64,000 bases of DNA from Platerodrilus igneus (GCA_036346225.1 JARFIW010001484.1:434001-498000); one strand, 5' to 3'. Numbered from the stretch's first letter, positions 1-12,103 are shown. Program-made: numbers and translations. The notes: a model not told the origin generated them from the sequence alone.

Positions 1-3000
1 TCTTAATAATCGAATTTGTTCTAACAGGGTTAAATGTAATCGTTCAATTAGTCCGTTTGACTCAGGGTGGTTTTCCGTTATGAAATGAATGTTTATTTTG
101 TGTAGTTCTAAAGTGTTTTGAATTGTCTCATTTTTAAATTCGCTACTATTGTCTAAAGTTATTGTTTCGGGTGTTCCGTAAAATGTGAAATATTGTAAAA
201 ATCCTTGGGTCACGTCAATGCTATTTTTGGATGTGATTGGTATTGCTTGGCCTATTTTTGTAAATGCGTCTACAATTGTTAGATAGTTTTGCGCTTCTAC
301 TACTAGAGTATCGGCATGAAGTTTTTGAAATGGTTTGTCGGGTGTTTTGGTTAACATTAAGGGTATCTTTGGGGGTTTCCTATCGTATTTTGCTCTGTCA
401 CATAGTTCGCATTGGTTAATGAAATCTGTGGTCAAGTCCTTCATGTCTTTAAAATAATAACGTCTTATGAGTTGTTTTATAGTTTCGTTAATTCCACGAT
501 GGTTGGTTTTTCCTTCGTGTTGATTTCTAATTACATCGTTTATTTCGTCAGGGTCGTCTAGTGTTATTAGTTTTCTAGTACATCTGATGAGTTCAGGTCC
601 AGAGTTATTGAATAGTTTAATGTATAATTCTGAAAATCTTTGGTATAAATGTTCGGTATTGAAATAAAAATAAAATCGTTTTTTCTCGGGGGTGTATTCT
701 TTTAGAATTTTAATTATTTGTTCCTCGTTGTCATCTTTAGTTATTTGAATTTGGTATATCTTTTTGTTATCTACTTTTGTATATTTTACTGGATTGGGGT
801 TATTTAAAACTTCGGTTATTATAAATTGGTTAGGTTTCATATCGATTGCTTCATTTAAAATTTTAATTGCGTTTTTTGGTTCTTCGTTTTGTGTCGAATG
901 TATTGTGTCGCTCTCGTCTGGATCTTCCCTTATTTCTTCTTCGTCTACGTTACCTATAATGGATTCCGTTTCTAATGCATTGAGTTGGATTCGGCTTAAA
1001 GCGTCTGCGTTGTTGTTATAAATTCCCTTTTTATATATAATTTCGTAATCATACTCTTCGAGTCTGATTCTCCATCTTTGTAATTTTGAATTTGGTTCTT
1101 TCAGTTTGCATAACCATACTAGTGGTCTATGGTCAGTATATATGTAAAATTTTCTTCCGTATAGGTAAGGTCTAAAATATTTTGTTGCCCAAATTATGGC
1201 TAATAATTCTTTTTCTATAGTGCTATATTTTTGTTCGGTTTCATTTAGGGTTCTGGATGCGTAGCTGATAGGTTTATCGCTACCTACTTTTCCTTGGCTC
1301 AATACTGCGCCTAATGCTACATTTGATGCGTCTGTCGTCAGTATAAATGGTTTTGTAAAGTCTGGGTATTCTAATACAGGGTGGTTAGTTAATATGTTTT
1401 TAATTTTGTCTACACCTTTAATAAATTCCGGGGTGTGTTCAATTTTGTTTCCCTTTTTTAAACAATTTGTCAGGGTTTGGTTATCTGAGCGTAACCTTTA
1501 ATGAATTTGCGGTAGTAACCACTAAGTCCTAGAAATCCTTTGATTTCTTTGTTTGTTTTTGGTAATGGGTAATTTAGAACTGCGTTTGTTTTGTCTGGAT
1601 TTGGCATTACTCCTTGGGGTGTTATTACATGTCCTAAAAATGATACTTCTTTTTGTAAAAATTCACTTTTGTCTAATTGTACTTTAAAATGTGCTTGTCT
1701 AAGTCTTTCGAATACTTCCTTCAATCTTTCTATGTGTTCTACCAATGATGTGGAATAAACTATGATGTCGTCAAGGTATACAAGGCATTTTTCATTGTGT
1801 ATTCCTCGTAGTATATTGTCCATGACACTCTGGAAAGTAGCGGGTGCGTTCTTTAGTCCAAATGGCATTCGTTTGTATTCGTAATGTCCTCTAGGTGTGC
1901 TGAAGGCTGTTTTTGATATGTCTTTTTCTTCCATCTCTACCTGATGGTATCCTGATGCTAGGTCTAATGTTTTAAAATATTGGCATTTGCCTAATTTGTC
2001 TAAAATTTCGGTAATATTTGGTAGTGGATATTTGTCATCTACCGTTTTTCATTTAACTTTCTATAATCTATTACCATTCTGTACTTTCTCTTTCCGGTTG
2101 CGTCTAATTTCTTAGGTACTATTAACACGGGGCTGCTCCATGGTGAATTGGAGTGCTGGATTATGTCTTGGTCTAATAAATCTGCTACTTGTCTGTCAGC
2201 TTCTTCTTGGCTTGCATGAGGTAGTCTATATGCTTTTGTAAAGATTGGTTTATTGTCTGTCAACTCGATATTATGTTTTACTGTGTTGGTGAATGTTAAT
2301 GGTATTCCTTCACAATGGAATATGTCTCGGTATTCGAAACATAAGTTTTAATTGCTCTTTCTTCTTCTCGATTGATATCGGTATTAAAGCGGATGTTAGT
2401 TAAATTTTCTCTTAACATTTCGTCATGTTCCATTGGGTTGTATTCGTTTTCTAAATTTTCGTCTATTTCCATTTCGTTAAAATTTAGTTCTTCTACGTTA
2501 ATTGGGTCTGTCAATGATAATTCTACGGGATAGTCGTTTGAATTTAATATTGTTGTGGTTGCAAAATTATCTTTTATTATCTTTTATTTGAACTAAGGCA
2601 GTTGGGGTTTCTACTCCTTGTTGAAAAGTTATATGATTTATTATTCCTAAATTTTTGTTAGATTTTACTGGGATTTTTATTTTTCTTTCCGTTCGGGGTT
2701 CTATAGTGTATTTTTGTTCAACTTGTGTGTTTTGAAATTTAATTGGGATTTTTCCGTATTTTGTCCTTAATAAGCGATTTTTAATGTCAATGTTGGCTCC
2801 TAATTTTCTTAGAAGGTCCATTCCGATTAATCCGTCATATTTGTCGTTAAATTCGAATACACAAAATTTATGTTTCATTTTGACATTAAATGTTCTTGGT
2901 AAGGGTATATTGGCTACGAATTGGTGTATTGTCGTTTGATGAGCTGTTTTAATTTTAAATGGTTCTCTTTCTACATAATCTAAATAGTGTTTTTGTACGG

Positions 3001-3110
3001 TTCTGGGGCTAATTAATGTTTTAGATGATCCGGTGTCGATTAATAGTTTGAATTTGGCGTGGGGTATTTCTATGTATGGTAATACTAAGTGATTTATGTT
3101 ATTTAAGTTT
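1..3110 (-). pseudogene. pol: pol: protease, reverse transcriptase, RNase H, integrase
   Basis: Enzymatic polyprotein of the retroelement. Protease DTGSS is at about 3023-3040. Reverse transcriptase spans about 1470-2263, with DYRKLN near 2045-2065 and YLDD near 1763-1780. RNase H TDAS is near 1321-1341. Integrase has an HHCC zinc-binding segment around 380-560 (ends CELC) and the DDE triad as HADT near 301-321, LDNSSEF near 139-160 and NGLIERL near 42-57. The frame is broken at least four times: a 10-base tandem duplication near 2570-2590 and apparent single-base losses near 2335, 2048 and 1483. From 1483 to the window edge the integrase frame reads open. It follows gag in the -1 frame, as in relatives. 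Nothing suggests it is functional now. Confidence 0.85.
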
Positions 3111-3111
3111 A

Positions 3112-4291
3112 TTAAGTTTGGTTGTCTATGAACGGGTCCATTTGAAAATTTGAGTTCGAGTTTTCTTCATCATACTCCTCGTAAGTTTCGTATTGTTCGT
3201 CACGTTCGTAAGTTTCTGCATGGTTTGTTTCATTGTTCGTAGGTGTCTCAATGTCATTATTCTGGTCAGTGTCAAATTTTTCTATTTCTTGATGAAATAA
3301 TTCTTCCGACGTAAAATTACGTTTCTGATGAGGGTTTGGTCGGATATGTGTTATTTTTGTGTTTTGTCTGGTGTTACCAGATGAGGTGTCCATTGGTGTT
3401 GGTTTGTAGTAATTGTTAGGGTTGTTATGAGTATTAGTCATTGGTGTATTTCTATTGGGGTTTGCGTTGAATGCTGGTCTTGGTTGGTTTAGGTTTTGAT
3501 TAAATCTCGGTTGGAATGCGGGTTTCGTAAAAGTTGGGTTGAATGTTGGTCTTGAAAATTTTAAATTGATTATTAAAATTGGTATTGTTAAAACTTGGGT
3601 TGTTACTTCGCGGTTGATTTGTTTGTGCGTTAAAGGGTGTGAATTTTGTTGAGGGATTGTTTGTCTTGTAGCTTGTATAGTTTTGTTGGTGAATAACTTT
3701 TATTCGCGTTGGGATTGTATAGTCTGTTGCGGTAATACATTACATTTTCTTCTTCTATTACTAGGCTCATAGCTTCTTCTAGATTTTGGGGTCGTTGGAA
3801 TCTGATTTTATCCGATAGTCGTTCTGGTAAAGCGTTTATGTATGTGTCTAGTGCCATTTCGTCATACATTTTGTTTTAAATGTCTAACGTTTTGATCGGG
3901 TTCTTCGATTTTAATTTTGTTAAAATTAAACTTCTCACGTCTTGGCATTTCATTCCGAATTGGTAGGGGATTGATTGTGTTCCATTCTAAGGTTTATTAG
4001 GTCTCGTACCAGGCATTTTATATTACGTTGGTCTCCAAAATATGCAATTAGTAGCTGTTTAAACTGGTCCCATTCCGATAAGTCGTCCCTACTGGCGATT
4101 AATGTTAGTGCCCTTCCGGCTAGTTTACTTATTACTAAGCGTATAAGCAATGAATTTCTTGCGTCATCTCCGGGTTTGTAATAGGTTTTTAGGAACATTT
4201 CACATGCTCCAATGAAATTTGAGAGATGGGCCTGCGTGCCATCGAACGTCTGAATTGTCTCTAAATAGAGACGTAAGTCTGTGTTACTCAT
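3112..4291 (-). pseudogene. gag: gag of the errantivirus-like element
   Basis: Structural capsid protein. The start at 4291 (MSNTDLRLYLETIQTFDG) is the first ATG after the leader and opens a 113-residue block of the insect gypsy gag type. A second block with LPERLSDKIRF lies at 3630-3869, and an Asn/Gln/Thr-rich acidic tail ends at 3112 (MDPFIDNQT, stop). No CCHC zinc knuckle is seen, as is usual in errantivirus gags. The blocks lie in different frames, with indels near 3968, 3865 and through 3450-3630. The pol frame continues just past the gag stop in the -1 frame, but I see no canonical slippery heptamer. Confidence 0.75.
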
Positions 4292-6464
4292 GTTGGTTAA
4301 GGGTTGTTTTCGATTTTATGGAAATTTCAAAAATTTTTTTTTTTTTTGAATTAAGTTTTATTTCGTTATTTGTATGGTTACTTTTGCTTCGGATTTATTA
4401 ATTTTCCGTTTGGGTTGTAAAATTTCAAATTTTGTAAAAATTGGGGTTGATTTTCTATTTGTAGCGTTAATTATGCTTTGGATGTATTAGTTTTTCTTTT
4501 GGATGAAATAATTTCAATTTTGTAAAAATTGGGGATGATTTTCCTTTTTATGACGTTATTTTTGCTTTGGTTTTTTAAATTTTCCTTTTTAGATTGGATA
4601 ACTTAGAGTTTTGTAAAAATTGATGTTGATTTAGCTATTTGAAACGTTAACTTTGGTTTTGGTTTTTTAATTTTTCAATTAGATTAGGTACATAAAGATT
4701 TGGTAAAGGTTGATGTTTATTTCGTTATTTTTCGGCGTTATTTTTTTAGTTAGGAATGGTTAATTTTCAGTTTGGATTGGGTGGATAAAATTTGGTAAGA
4801 ATTTGAGATTAATTTTGTACTTGTAGTATTAGATTTATTAATTTTAAGTTTATATTGCGTCGAGTTATTTTTAAAATCGTAGTCGTTGTTTATTTATATT
4901 TAATTACACAATGCGGTGATGTATTCACGAGGTTTGTATTCAATAATGTTGAATTTATTTACCGTAGTCTTGGATTAATTGTTTTTATGCAGCTTTTAAT
5001 TTATCTTTCTTAAGGAATCTGAAATGGATGGGTTTATTATCGTTTAGCTTTGTTTTGGTTAAATTCTGTTAATTAATACTCTTTCCGTGGGTTTTACTGA
5101 GTTGCGTAAACGTACAGTTCGTCTGTCTTGTGTTCTACTTATAACTTAAAGTTGATTACTCCTGTACTTCATGGTTGAAATTGAATACTTTGTTGAGGTA
5201 ATTGCACTTACAGGTGTTAGTTTATGGAATTAGATAATTGACTTTCCGTACTCGCTAATGTAAAGTGTTATGTCTGTTTTATTTTTAGATCTCTTGGTAT
5301 TATAATGCTTGTTGGTAATTGAACTCTTCGTTATGTGCGTTTTCAGGTTTACAATTATGAGCGTATGATAACGTTTTAGCGTTTTAATTAAAGATTCTTA
5401 TGATGACCGTTTTACTGCACTTTATAATGCTGATTAATTAGTTGAAAAACGTTTAGAGTTTATTGCAATTGTACACGCTTTTATTAATATAGAAACTGCG
5501 TCGATTTTATTATCCCGTGTATGATGCAAATTGAAATTATACTGAAAGTTGAAAGTTATTTCTTTAGTACTGTGCAAGGATTCTGAAAGCGATTTTAATA
5601 ATGATATTGCGTTGTTAAGCTATACTTTAATACTGAAGGTTGAAAGTTATTGCACTTCTCTGATGTTCTAAGTGTATAAAAGATGCGAGCTTTGTTTTCT
5701 TAGGTGGTTTTAAGTTACCGTATTTTTAGTTAATGCAGAATGTTCTTGTGATTTATTCAGTATTATAGAGGTCAATGGTTTAATTAAACGTTCTGTACTG
5801 CTTGTTCGAATTAGCTTTGAAATTAATTTCGCGTTAGTTTACCGGTTTATAAACGTGGGTTTGAATCGCGGTAATTGATGTTTCTTATTTTGGTGTTTAG
5901 TGAATGTGCGCCCGTTTATTTTTGGATTATTTTGAGTTCGTTCTATTAATTATGGTAAGGATCTCTTTTTAAATTCAATTCTTATTTGTTTTAAGAAAAT
6001 CTCTTTGTAAATAATCAAGTCTCTTTTTTTTTAAAATTCAAGTTTCATTTGTTTTTTTAAAGAAAAATATTTCTTTAACATTCAAGTTTCATAAAATGTT
6101 TTACAGTCTCGTTTTGAAAATAATTCACTTTGAACTATTTTCAAAAATATTCATACATAAAACAATGATCAATAAAATAATACTAGCATATATCAATTAT
6201 AATTTGGTTTAAAAATTTTTTTATGGAAATGAACTTACATTAGTTTCATCTGTTTCTTTGGTGGGTTCGATCGATTCTGTATCTTGTCCACCTTGGTTTG
6301 TTTTGTTGGCCTTAGACGATTCTTGTTCCTTGTCCAACTTGGTTTGTTGCTGGATTTAGACGATGCTTGTTCTTCCTCCAACTTGGTTTGGGTTCTGCCA
6401 AAATTTCGAATAAAAATTCTTGGTCACCAATCTTCCGATTTTTGGATTTTCAGTGCCCTTTTGA
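4292..6464 (-). other. Unusually long untranslated leader of the gypsy element
   Basis: About 2.2 kb of very AT-rich sequence separates the primer-binding site from gag. I see no conserved reading frame. 4350-4850 consists of diverged tandem repeats, and 5520-5680 contains a smaller repeated phrase (TGAAAGTTGAAAGTTAT, TGAAGGTTGAAAGTTAT). The ORF at 6284-6529 overlaps the primer site and has no recognisable product. Confidence 0.6.
4350..4850. repeat. Degenerate tandem repeat in the leader, about 90-115 bp period
   Basis: About five diverged copies share the order TTTGTAAAAATTGGGGTTGA, then a CTATTTGTAGCGTTA-like stretch, then GCTTTGG, then TAATTTTTC. Period and copy number are by eye. Confidence 0.55.
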
Positions 6465-6484
6465 CATCCGTTACGACTGCGCCA
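6465..6484 (-). other. Primer-binding site, tRNA-Ser type
   Basis: The minus strand reads TGGCGCAGTCGTAACGGATG directly after the LTR end. The TGGCGCAGTCG start matches the tRNA-Ser-type primer site of the 17.6/297 group. It fixes the inner edge of the 5' LTR. Confidence 0.7.
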
Positions 6485-7132
6485 GTTAAAGTTCGGGCCT
6501 TTGGAGCTGGTTTTTTAAAAACACTTTGAAACTTTAACAATATTTTTATTAAGTTAAAATTTAGATAACTTGTACATAATACTAAAATTAATTATTGTAC
6601 AGGTGAGTAGCTCAAACAACGAAGTATGGAGTTTGGAGACTGACTCGGTTGAGTAGCTTGAACAACGAAGTATGGAGTTCGAAGACTGACTCGGTTGAGT
6701 AGCTTGAACAACGAAGTATGGAGTTCGAAGACTGACTCGGTTGAGTAGCTTGAACAACGAAGTATGGAGTTCGAAGACTGACTGCCGGGCATTGAGCTCC
6801 CGGGTCTTTTATAATAACCTGCCCCTCACACGGCTGTGAGAACTTGCAGATCTCATGTCTGCATTTCTCTTTAATTGTACACTTTAATACAATGTAACAA
6901 CTTAATTCTAAGTAATTGCGGTCTGTTGACCGCCTGTGACCTGCCACCTGCAGTATCACTGCCCTCACGGATGCAAAGTTGCATGTCCGTTCACATGAAC
7001 TGTCGATAACCTCTCTGGGTTATCCTTGTGTTACAATGTTGCATTGAACTTATACTTTTACTTAATAATTTCTAATAATTCCTATTAGATTCAATATATC
7101 AATATATATAGGTAATTGGGGGATACATAACT
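6484..7132 (-). repeat. 5' LTR of the errantivirus-like element (about 649 bp)
   Basis: On the minus strand it begins AGTTATGTATCCCCC and ends CTTTAACT, giving AGTTA/TAACT terminal inverted bases, the last T being shared with the primer site. It contains four 46-bp tandem repeats. The partner LTR is outside the window, so the outer boundary rests on the family-typical terminus only. Confidence 0.65.
6605..6784. repeat. Four 46-bp tandem repeats inside the LTR
   Basis: Copies start at 6605, 6651, 6697 and 6743 (the last is truncated). Each contains CAACGAAGTATGGAG and GACTGACTCGGTT. Copies 2-4 are nearly identical and copy 1 differs slightly, so the array grew by recent slippage or recombination. 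Short ORFs here are only the repeat read in several frames. Confidence 0.9.
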
Positions 7133-7790
7133 CGCGAACCTTATTACAGATTTGGGCGCGGTCATCTACCATGACGTCACCACTGCCAAATTACATTGCG
7201 TAATAATCAGAAATATGAAAATTTAAACAAAAGGTAATACATAAACTACTTACGTAAGGAATCCGGCATCCGCACAAAGTTGCGCTGGGGTAGGCATCAA
7301 TTGGAGTCCATCCGGCTACATCCCGGAGGGATTAAAGGTGTTGATTCCTCCGGAGCTGCTAGCGGGGCATGGTCATCAGGGTCGTGAAGCTCGTTTCGCC
7401 GAAGGTTGCTGCAAATTTACCTACGCAGGGAATGACGGAAAAAAGGTAGAAGGTATGACAAACAAAAGATACGCAAGCAGGGAAACTACATAGGTAAGCT
7501 AAGCACGATACGCTACCTGACCAACCACACTACTCGAAGAACCAAGGCAAAAGGCCACGATTCAGAGCGTCACCAAAACTCGTCCCCACTCTTTGTCTAG
7601 TATTGGTCCACCCTCTAGGGACACGCACACTGCGCAAATGCACTACTATGACGTACGGAAGTACCGCCTAGTCTATTTAAAATTCCCGCGCACCGCGTAT
7701 TTGAAATTATGGCGCGAAACTCCCGTATATCAAAACTTAACCTAAAACAATGTTTAAGTGGCAATGGCACGTAACAGTATATGGCAGTGA
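7133..7790. other. Unassigned sequence between gypsy LTR and mariner relic
   Basis: Higher in GC than its surroundings. No ORF or repeat is recognised. A TGACGTCA-type motif is at about 7170, and a CTATTTAAA/CCCGCG stretch lies near 7670-7700. Confidence 0.4.
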
Positions 7791-8396
7791 ATGTTTATCA
7801 CCTGCGCGGGTTTTGAACAAAAACAAGCTTTTATAAACATTTGTATTGGCATTTTAAGTGTTATTGAAGATGATCCAAACTTCTTGGAAAAAGTCGTAAC
7901 ACATGGTGAATCTTGCTTTCCACATACGATTCAGAAACTAAGCTACAATCCATTCATCGAGGAAGCCAAGTTAACAGAACTAAAAACACTCGAATGAGTG
8001 TATCAAAAATTCAAAACAATGATATTGTTTTTCATGATGTCCCAAGGGATTGTGCATCGTCACTGGGCTTCTGATGGTCAAACTGTTAATCAACATTGCT
8101 ACCCTGAGGTTCTTCCTTAACCATGTAGAAAAATCAGAAGAAGAGATCGTAATTGTGGACAAACACAGTATGGGCTTTTTTATCAGGATAGTATACCAAC
8201 ATTGTCTGTGAAAACGTTTCTAGTCAGGTATAACATCCCAGTGTTAGACAATTCGCTATTCCGCCTAATCCGATACCGTGTGACTTTTATCTGGTCAAAT
8301 CTGTATTAAAAATAACAAGATTTAAGACCGTCGAAGCCGCAAAAGGAAAAATGGCACGCATCATGAACGGCCTCACAGAAAATGCATTTTTTTATT
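7791..8396 (+). pseudogene. Mariner transposase relic, copy A
   Basis: Catalytic half of a Tc1/mariner-type (DDD) transposase, which cuts and rejoins transposon ends. Recognisable segments in order are SVIEDDPNFLEKVVT, then a degraded first-aspartate motif (HGESCF where families have GDESW), GQTVNQHCYPEVL, YQDS at the second aspartate, SVKTFLVRYNIPVL, and a C-terminal part near 8310-8395. The N-terminal DNA-binding part is absent and the frame is broken several times. No terminal inverted repeats were found. Copy B at 16008-16490 is its tandem duplicate and keeps the first catalytic motif better. Confidence 0.8.
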
Positions 8397-8519
8397 AGGG
8401 CTGACACAAGCGGTTTTGGCACCCTAGGAAAAACTATTGTAAAAGTTTCCCCTCCAACAATGTCTACAAATTCTGTTTTTGGCCTTGAGCTTAGTAAATG
8501 TTTAAACCAACTCATTTAG

Positions 8520-9338
8520 ATCAGTGTCTTATTAACCTCTTTTGTGTACCACATGGCCTGAGGTAAGTTCTAACGAGCTTAAACTTCGAGAAGTTTCTGT
8601 CTCCTGAGGTTACTGATAACGGTAGCCTCACTAGAACCCATAGAGCAATAAACAAATTAGGTACCTTTTCTACTAAATCAGTAAAGTGAAGTAGATAACG
8701 CCTTTTAGCGTTGACTGCTTAGTGACCCGTCGTGAAATAACTTGCATAACTTGCTGCTTGCTACGCAGTTCCATAGCATCAGTATTCGTACATTTGTTAA
8801 TACTTTTTCCAAATTCATATATTGTTCAAGGACAAGGTGGGTGGGATTTTCTTTTAATGTTTTGATATGGTACAAAAATCCAAATTTTGAGTTTATTTCT
8901 TCCATCTGATTGAAATGCTTATAACTGAGCTGATTGTAGTATCCAGGATTGCAAAATAAAAAGTTATCTTAAACTTTGCTTTGAATAAAAACTATCTTAT
9001 TCTTTGCTCAAGCGCTTGGGGTTGCTTGATTCAAACGAAATCAGAATATTATGCTCTTTTCGATATCTTTAGCATCAACCGACATATTCTCATAACCATC
9101 ACTTCTAGAATTTTCAAAAAATTTCGTGGTTTTGTAAAGGTGCTTGGGAGCAGCAGCTAAATTGAATTCCTTTGTTTGAAGTATCTTGTTGGTTAAATTA
9201 GTTTCATATAAAATGTTGTAGCTTACTACAAAGGATGCCACAAATAAAAATGTTCCCATTTGTTTAGCAGGTCCCTGTGCTTCAACACGTAAAACATTTT
9301 AATAATTTTGTGTAAGGATGATATTTTCAAGGATGTAC
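8520..9338 (-). pseudogene. ZMYM1-like hAT transposase, C-terminal half, copy A
   Basis: hAT-superfamily transposase remnant. On the minus strand, segments with NILYETNLTNKILQTKEF and FFENSRSDGYENMSVDAKDI (9041-9259) and a helical stretch (8705-8905) match the pattern of ZMYM1-like hAT proteins. Near 8540-8620 the sequence VTSGDRNFSKFKL then TYLRP corresponds to the hAT C-terminal dimerisation motif (family form: VASGERSFSKLKLIK). Upstream coding sequence continues across the LTR element at 15883-16007. Several frame breaks. Its paralogue is 16500-16954 plus 25771-27712. The family call is by remembered pattern. Confidence 0.75.
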
Positions 9339-10786
9339 TGTAACAATTTTATTTTCGAATTCATAATTCGCTTCATTTAAGGTACGACAATAGTTAAACA
9401 CCTTTATTAAGTAAAGTCATAATACATTTTACAATTAGAATATTACATTGTGACAGCATCTCGACTCGTTAGTCTAGTTGTTTTGGATGGCGGTGTATTT
9501 CACACCCAGTCGCAAGCGCGTAGAGAGGAATGACAACCTCCCCTTTGGGATCCTCCTATCGTACGAGAGCACGAGATAGGCACTCGGCCATAGGTAAAAG
9601 AGGCAGCAGCATGTTTAAGAGAACAATGGCCAGTGACCTGCGGGTCGGTTTGATTAAGTGAAACATTTTCTGAATAACGCGCAAACCAAGATTAGACGAC
9701 GAAACACTACAACACTTAGGCGATGAGAAGTTAAACAATAATAACTTAGAACTGTGAATCAACGTTAAGAAACCATTTGAATTTAACACATGCTTTTAGA
9801 GGATGGAAAGCAGATCTAATTAACAGGAGATCGTTTTTGGTCCGAGCCAAGATACTACTTTGTTAGGACGTAGCAGTTAATTCCGCATGACGATGCAAAT
9901 CCTATTTCAGCCTATGAAAGCAGTTTTGTTTGGTTCGTAGTAATTTTAAGAAATTCAATTGTGTTCCACTCAGGAAACACGCTATTTTATTTTGATACGT
10001 ATAAATACGATTTTGTTATTCACTTTATCTGTTGCTAAGCTGGATTTCCCAGCGCTAAACTTAAAATTCACTGTTTATTTTGTCAGAACAACACGTTGCT
10101 TCACTTTAAAATAACATGTGTAAATTACGTCATTTGTTTGTTTGAGATATACTGCTGACACTTGTATTTATGAAAGCAGATGCTTAGTATTTTATTACTA
10201 CCAACTTTGAAGACGAGAATATCTTTATGAACATTTTCATTTTAAACTGAAATTAGCACATGTAACTTAACGAGAATATTTTGTATTTTAATTTTGACAA
10301 TGTAATAGACCTAATCAGATCTGAATGGGTTAAAACTATTAATGTAACAAGTTACACTCTGTTGTAATATTCTTGATCTAGAAACAGATTGATAAACCTT
10401 ATCTTAAATTTCCAAACTACTACAAGTAATTATTTAATTTTGTTGCATTCAATTTTATTTAAAGTTAAAGGAATTCTTTCTAGTAAATTATTAACCTAAG
10501 TTTAAAGTTTTTATTTTGATCAAGTGTGATCAAACCTAGCAACCCAAAAAGGCAATAAGAGTTGAATTTTGATGCCACCCTTATGTAGAAAATATTCTTT
10601 TTATTTTTTTAGGCATATTTGAGGGACACAAACAGTGTTCCCATTTTCTATGTTGACTTAATTATTATTCTTTCTTACAGGAACAGCGTCTTATTCTATT
10701 AAGACATATTTTTGTTAAAGAAGGCAACCTTTTTTTGGTTGGGTTACCACGCCCATACAAAAAACCAACGTGGGGCAACAGTTACA
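9339..10786 (+). repeat. 5' LTR of the non-autonomous element (1448 bp)
   Basis: TGTAAC...GTTACA ends. 9339-10706 is nearly identical to 14198-15562. The last 80 bases (10707-10786) do not match the 3' LTR beyond weak similarity. ORFs in the LTR (for example minus 9556-9789 and its twin near 14359-14619) recur because the LTRs are copies. Confidence 0.9.
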
Positions 10787-10787
10787 C

Positions 10788-10809
10788 TGGCGCCGGCAAC
10801 GTTTGGGGC
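10788..10809 (+). other. Primer-binding site, tRNA-Lys-like
   Basis: TGGCGCCGGCAACG followed by TTTGGGGC begins one base after the LTR. It resembles the tRNA-Lys primer site TGGCGCCCAACGTGGGGC with small insertions, similar to the site in the neighbouring element. Confidence 0.6.
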
Positions 10810-11110
10810 TTCGAAATTTGTTTGTTCATAAATTGATTAGCTTCGAAATTTGTTTGTTCATAATTTGATTTACCTCGAAATTTGTTAGTTCAAAATTTAA
10901 TGTACTTTGAAATTAGTTTGCCCAAAATTTAATTTGCTTCGAAATTTGTTTGTTTAAAATTTATTTTGCTTCGAAATTTGTTTATTTAAAAATTATTTTG
11001 CTTCGAAATTTGCTTGTTCGAAAATTATTTTGCTTCGAAATTAGTTTGTTCGAAAAGTATTTTGCTTCGAGATTTGTTTGTTCAAAATTGTTTTGCCTCG
11101 AGATTAGTTT
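10807..11110. repeat. About ten 31-bp tandem repeats after the primer site
   Basis: Unit GCTTCGAAATTTGTTTGTTC followed by an AAAATTTATTTT-like stretch, drifting gradually from copy to copy. AT-rich leader with no coding potential. Confidence 0.85.
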
Positions 11111-11689
11111 GCTCAACGTTATTTGATAATAAGGTTTAGTTGTTTAAAAGATTGGTTGTAACGTTAAACCACAGTCAGTCAATTAATTAACTTAGTCAAA
11201 TTTATTTTTAACTTTCATTCCGTTTTGACCCAATTTTTTTTTGATATTGTTTTGGTAAAATATATTTTTCCAATACACCTTTTGACATTTACCTTTGGTT
11301 GCCCGAATTTGTTTTGGAAATTTTTGTAAGGTTCAAATCATTTGGATTTACCAGTTTGATTTCATTGAAACATTAGGCTTTTGTAATCATGTCGGATATT
11401 CCGAATTGTTTGTCTGCTTAAAGAAGAACGGGAGTAGTGAGTGAGAGACCAGTGTTGGAGAAAGGAAAATTTTAGGAAGATTGTTAGCTGAAGAAGCTGA
11501 TAAGCCTGTAGTTTGATTTGCTTGAGTCAATAAAGAACATTTTTGTCCAAATTTGATGATAAGGCTAGAGATTCTATTTTTGAGGGTACATTGGAGTGAG
11601 CTGTCGTCGTGTCATTTGAGAATTGCTCTTGTGCATAAGCACGTTTTTGATTTTGTTAGCAGATTTTTGTTTAGATCGGCATTGCAACG

Positions 11690-11930
11690 CAATTTAGTCT
11701 AGGCGGAACTTGTCGTTGTGGTTGGTCGCTCAGCAGTATGTCAGTCCAGACGAGACTCAGGAAGAGTTGGTCGCTCGGCATTACATAAGTCTAGACGAGA
11801 CTCGAGGTGAGTTAGGCGCTCTAGAAATTTTTTTTGCATCATATTTTTTTGAGTTGATGTAAATTTTTGTATTGTTAGTCTAGGTGAGACTCGTAGAGGG
11901 TTTGTCACTCTAGCATATTTAGGCGTTGTG
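11690..11930. repeat. Irregular repeat with GTCTAGACGAGACTC core
   Basis: Three to four copies of a GTC(C/T)AGACGAGACTC phrase alternate with GTTGGTCGCTC or similar, spacing irregular, in the internal region. No coding function seen; 11130-11690 and 11930-12100 hold nothing recognisable. Confidence 0.6.
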
Positions 11931-12103
11931 AAGCATTGTAGTTGTTTCGACAGTTCGATTGGTAGTAGGATGAGAGTGTACCTGAACACTCATATTTTTT
12001 GTTAGCTATCGTCGTGATTGGTTTTTTTATTGATGATTCATAAGCAGATAAATGGCTTTTAGTTGTTGGTAACTGGTTCTCGAAGTATTCGATTTTACAA
12101 CCT

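Larger units (their letters stand above)
1..7132 (-). mobile_element. Errantivirus-like Ty3/gypsy element, 5' portion
   Basis: Read on the minus strand the order is 5' LTR (6484-7132), primer-binding site, a very long leader, gag, then protease, reverse transcriptase, RNase H and integrase running off the left edge. The DTGSS protease, YLDD reverse transcriptase, tRNA-Ser-type primer site and AGTTA...TAACT LTR ends fit the 17.6/297/gypsy group of insect errantiviruses. Any env gene and the 3' LTR would lie outside the window. Both gag and pol carry several frame breaks, so this copy is dead. The bases after the LTR at 7133-7136 are CGCG and could be half of a 4-bp target duplication, but the partner is not in view. 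The 17.6-like assignment is from motif recall. Confidence 0.85.

Noticed and set aside
6554..6968. Several overlapping ORFs with RTPYFVVQATQPSQS repeats
   Set aside because: They are the 46-bp LTR repeats read in different frames.
9556..9789. Conserved 77-86 residue minus-strand ORF present twice (also 14359-14619)
   Set aside because: Both copies lie in the paired LTRs, so the repetition reflects LTR identity, not coding constraint.
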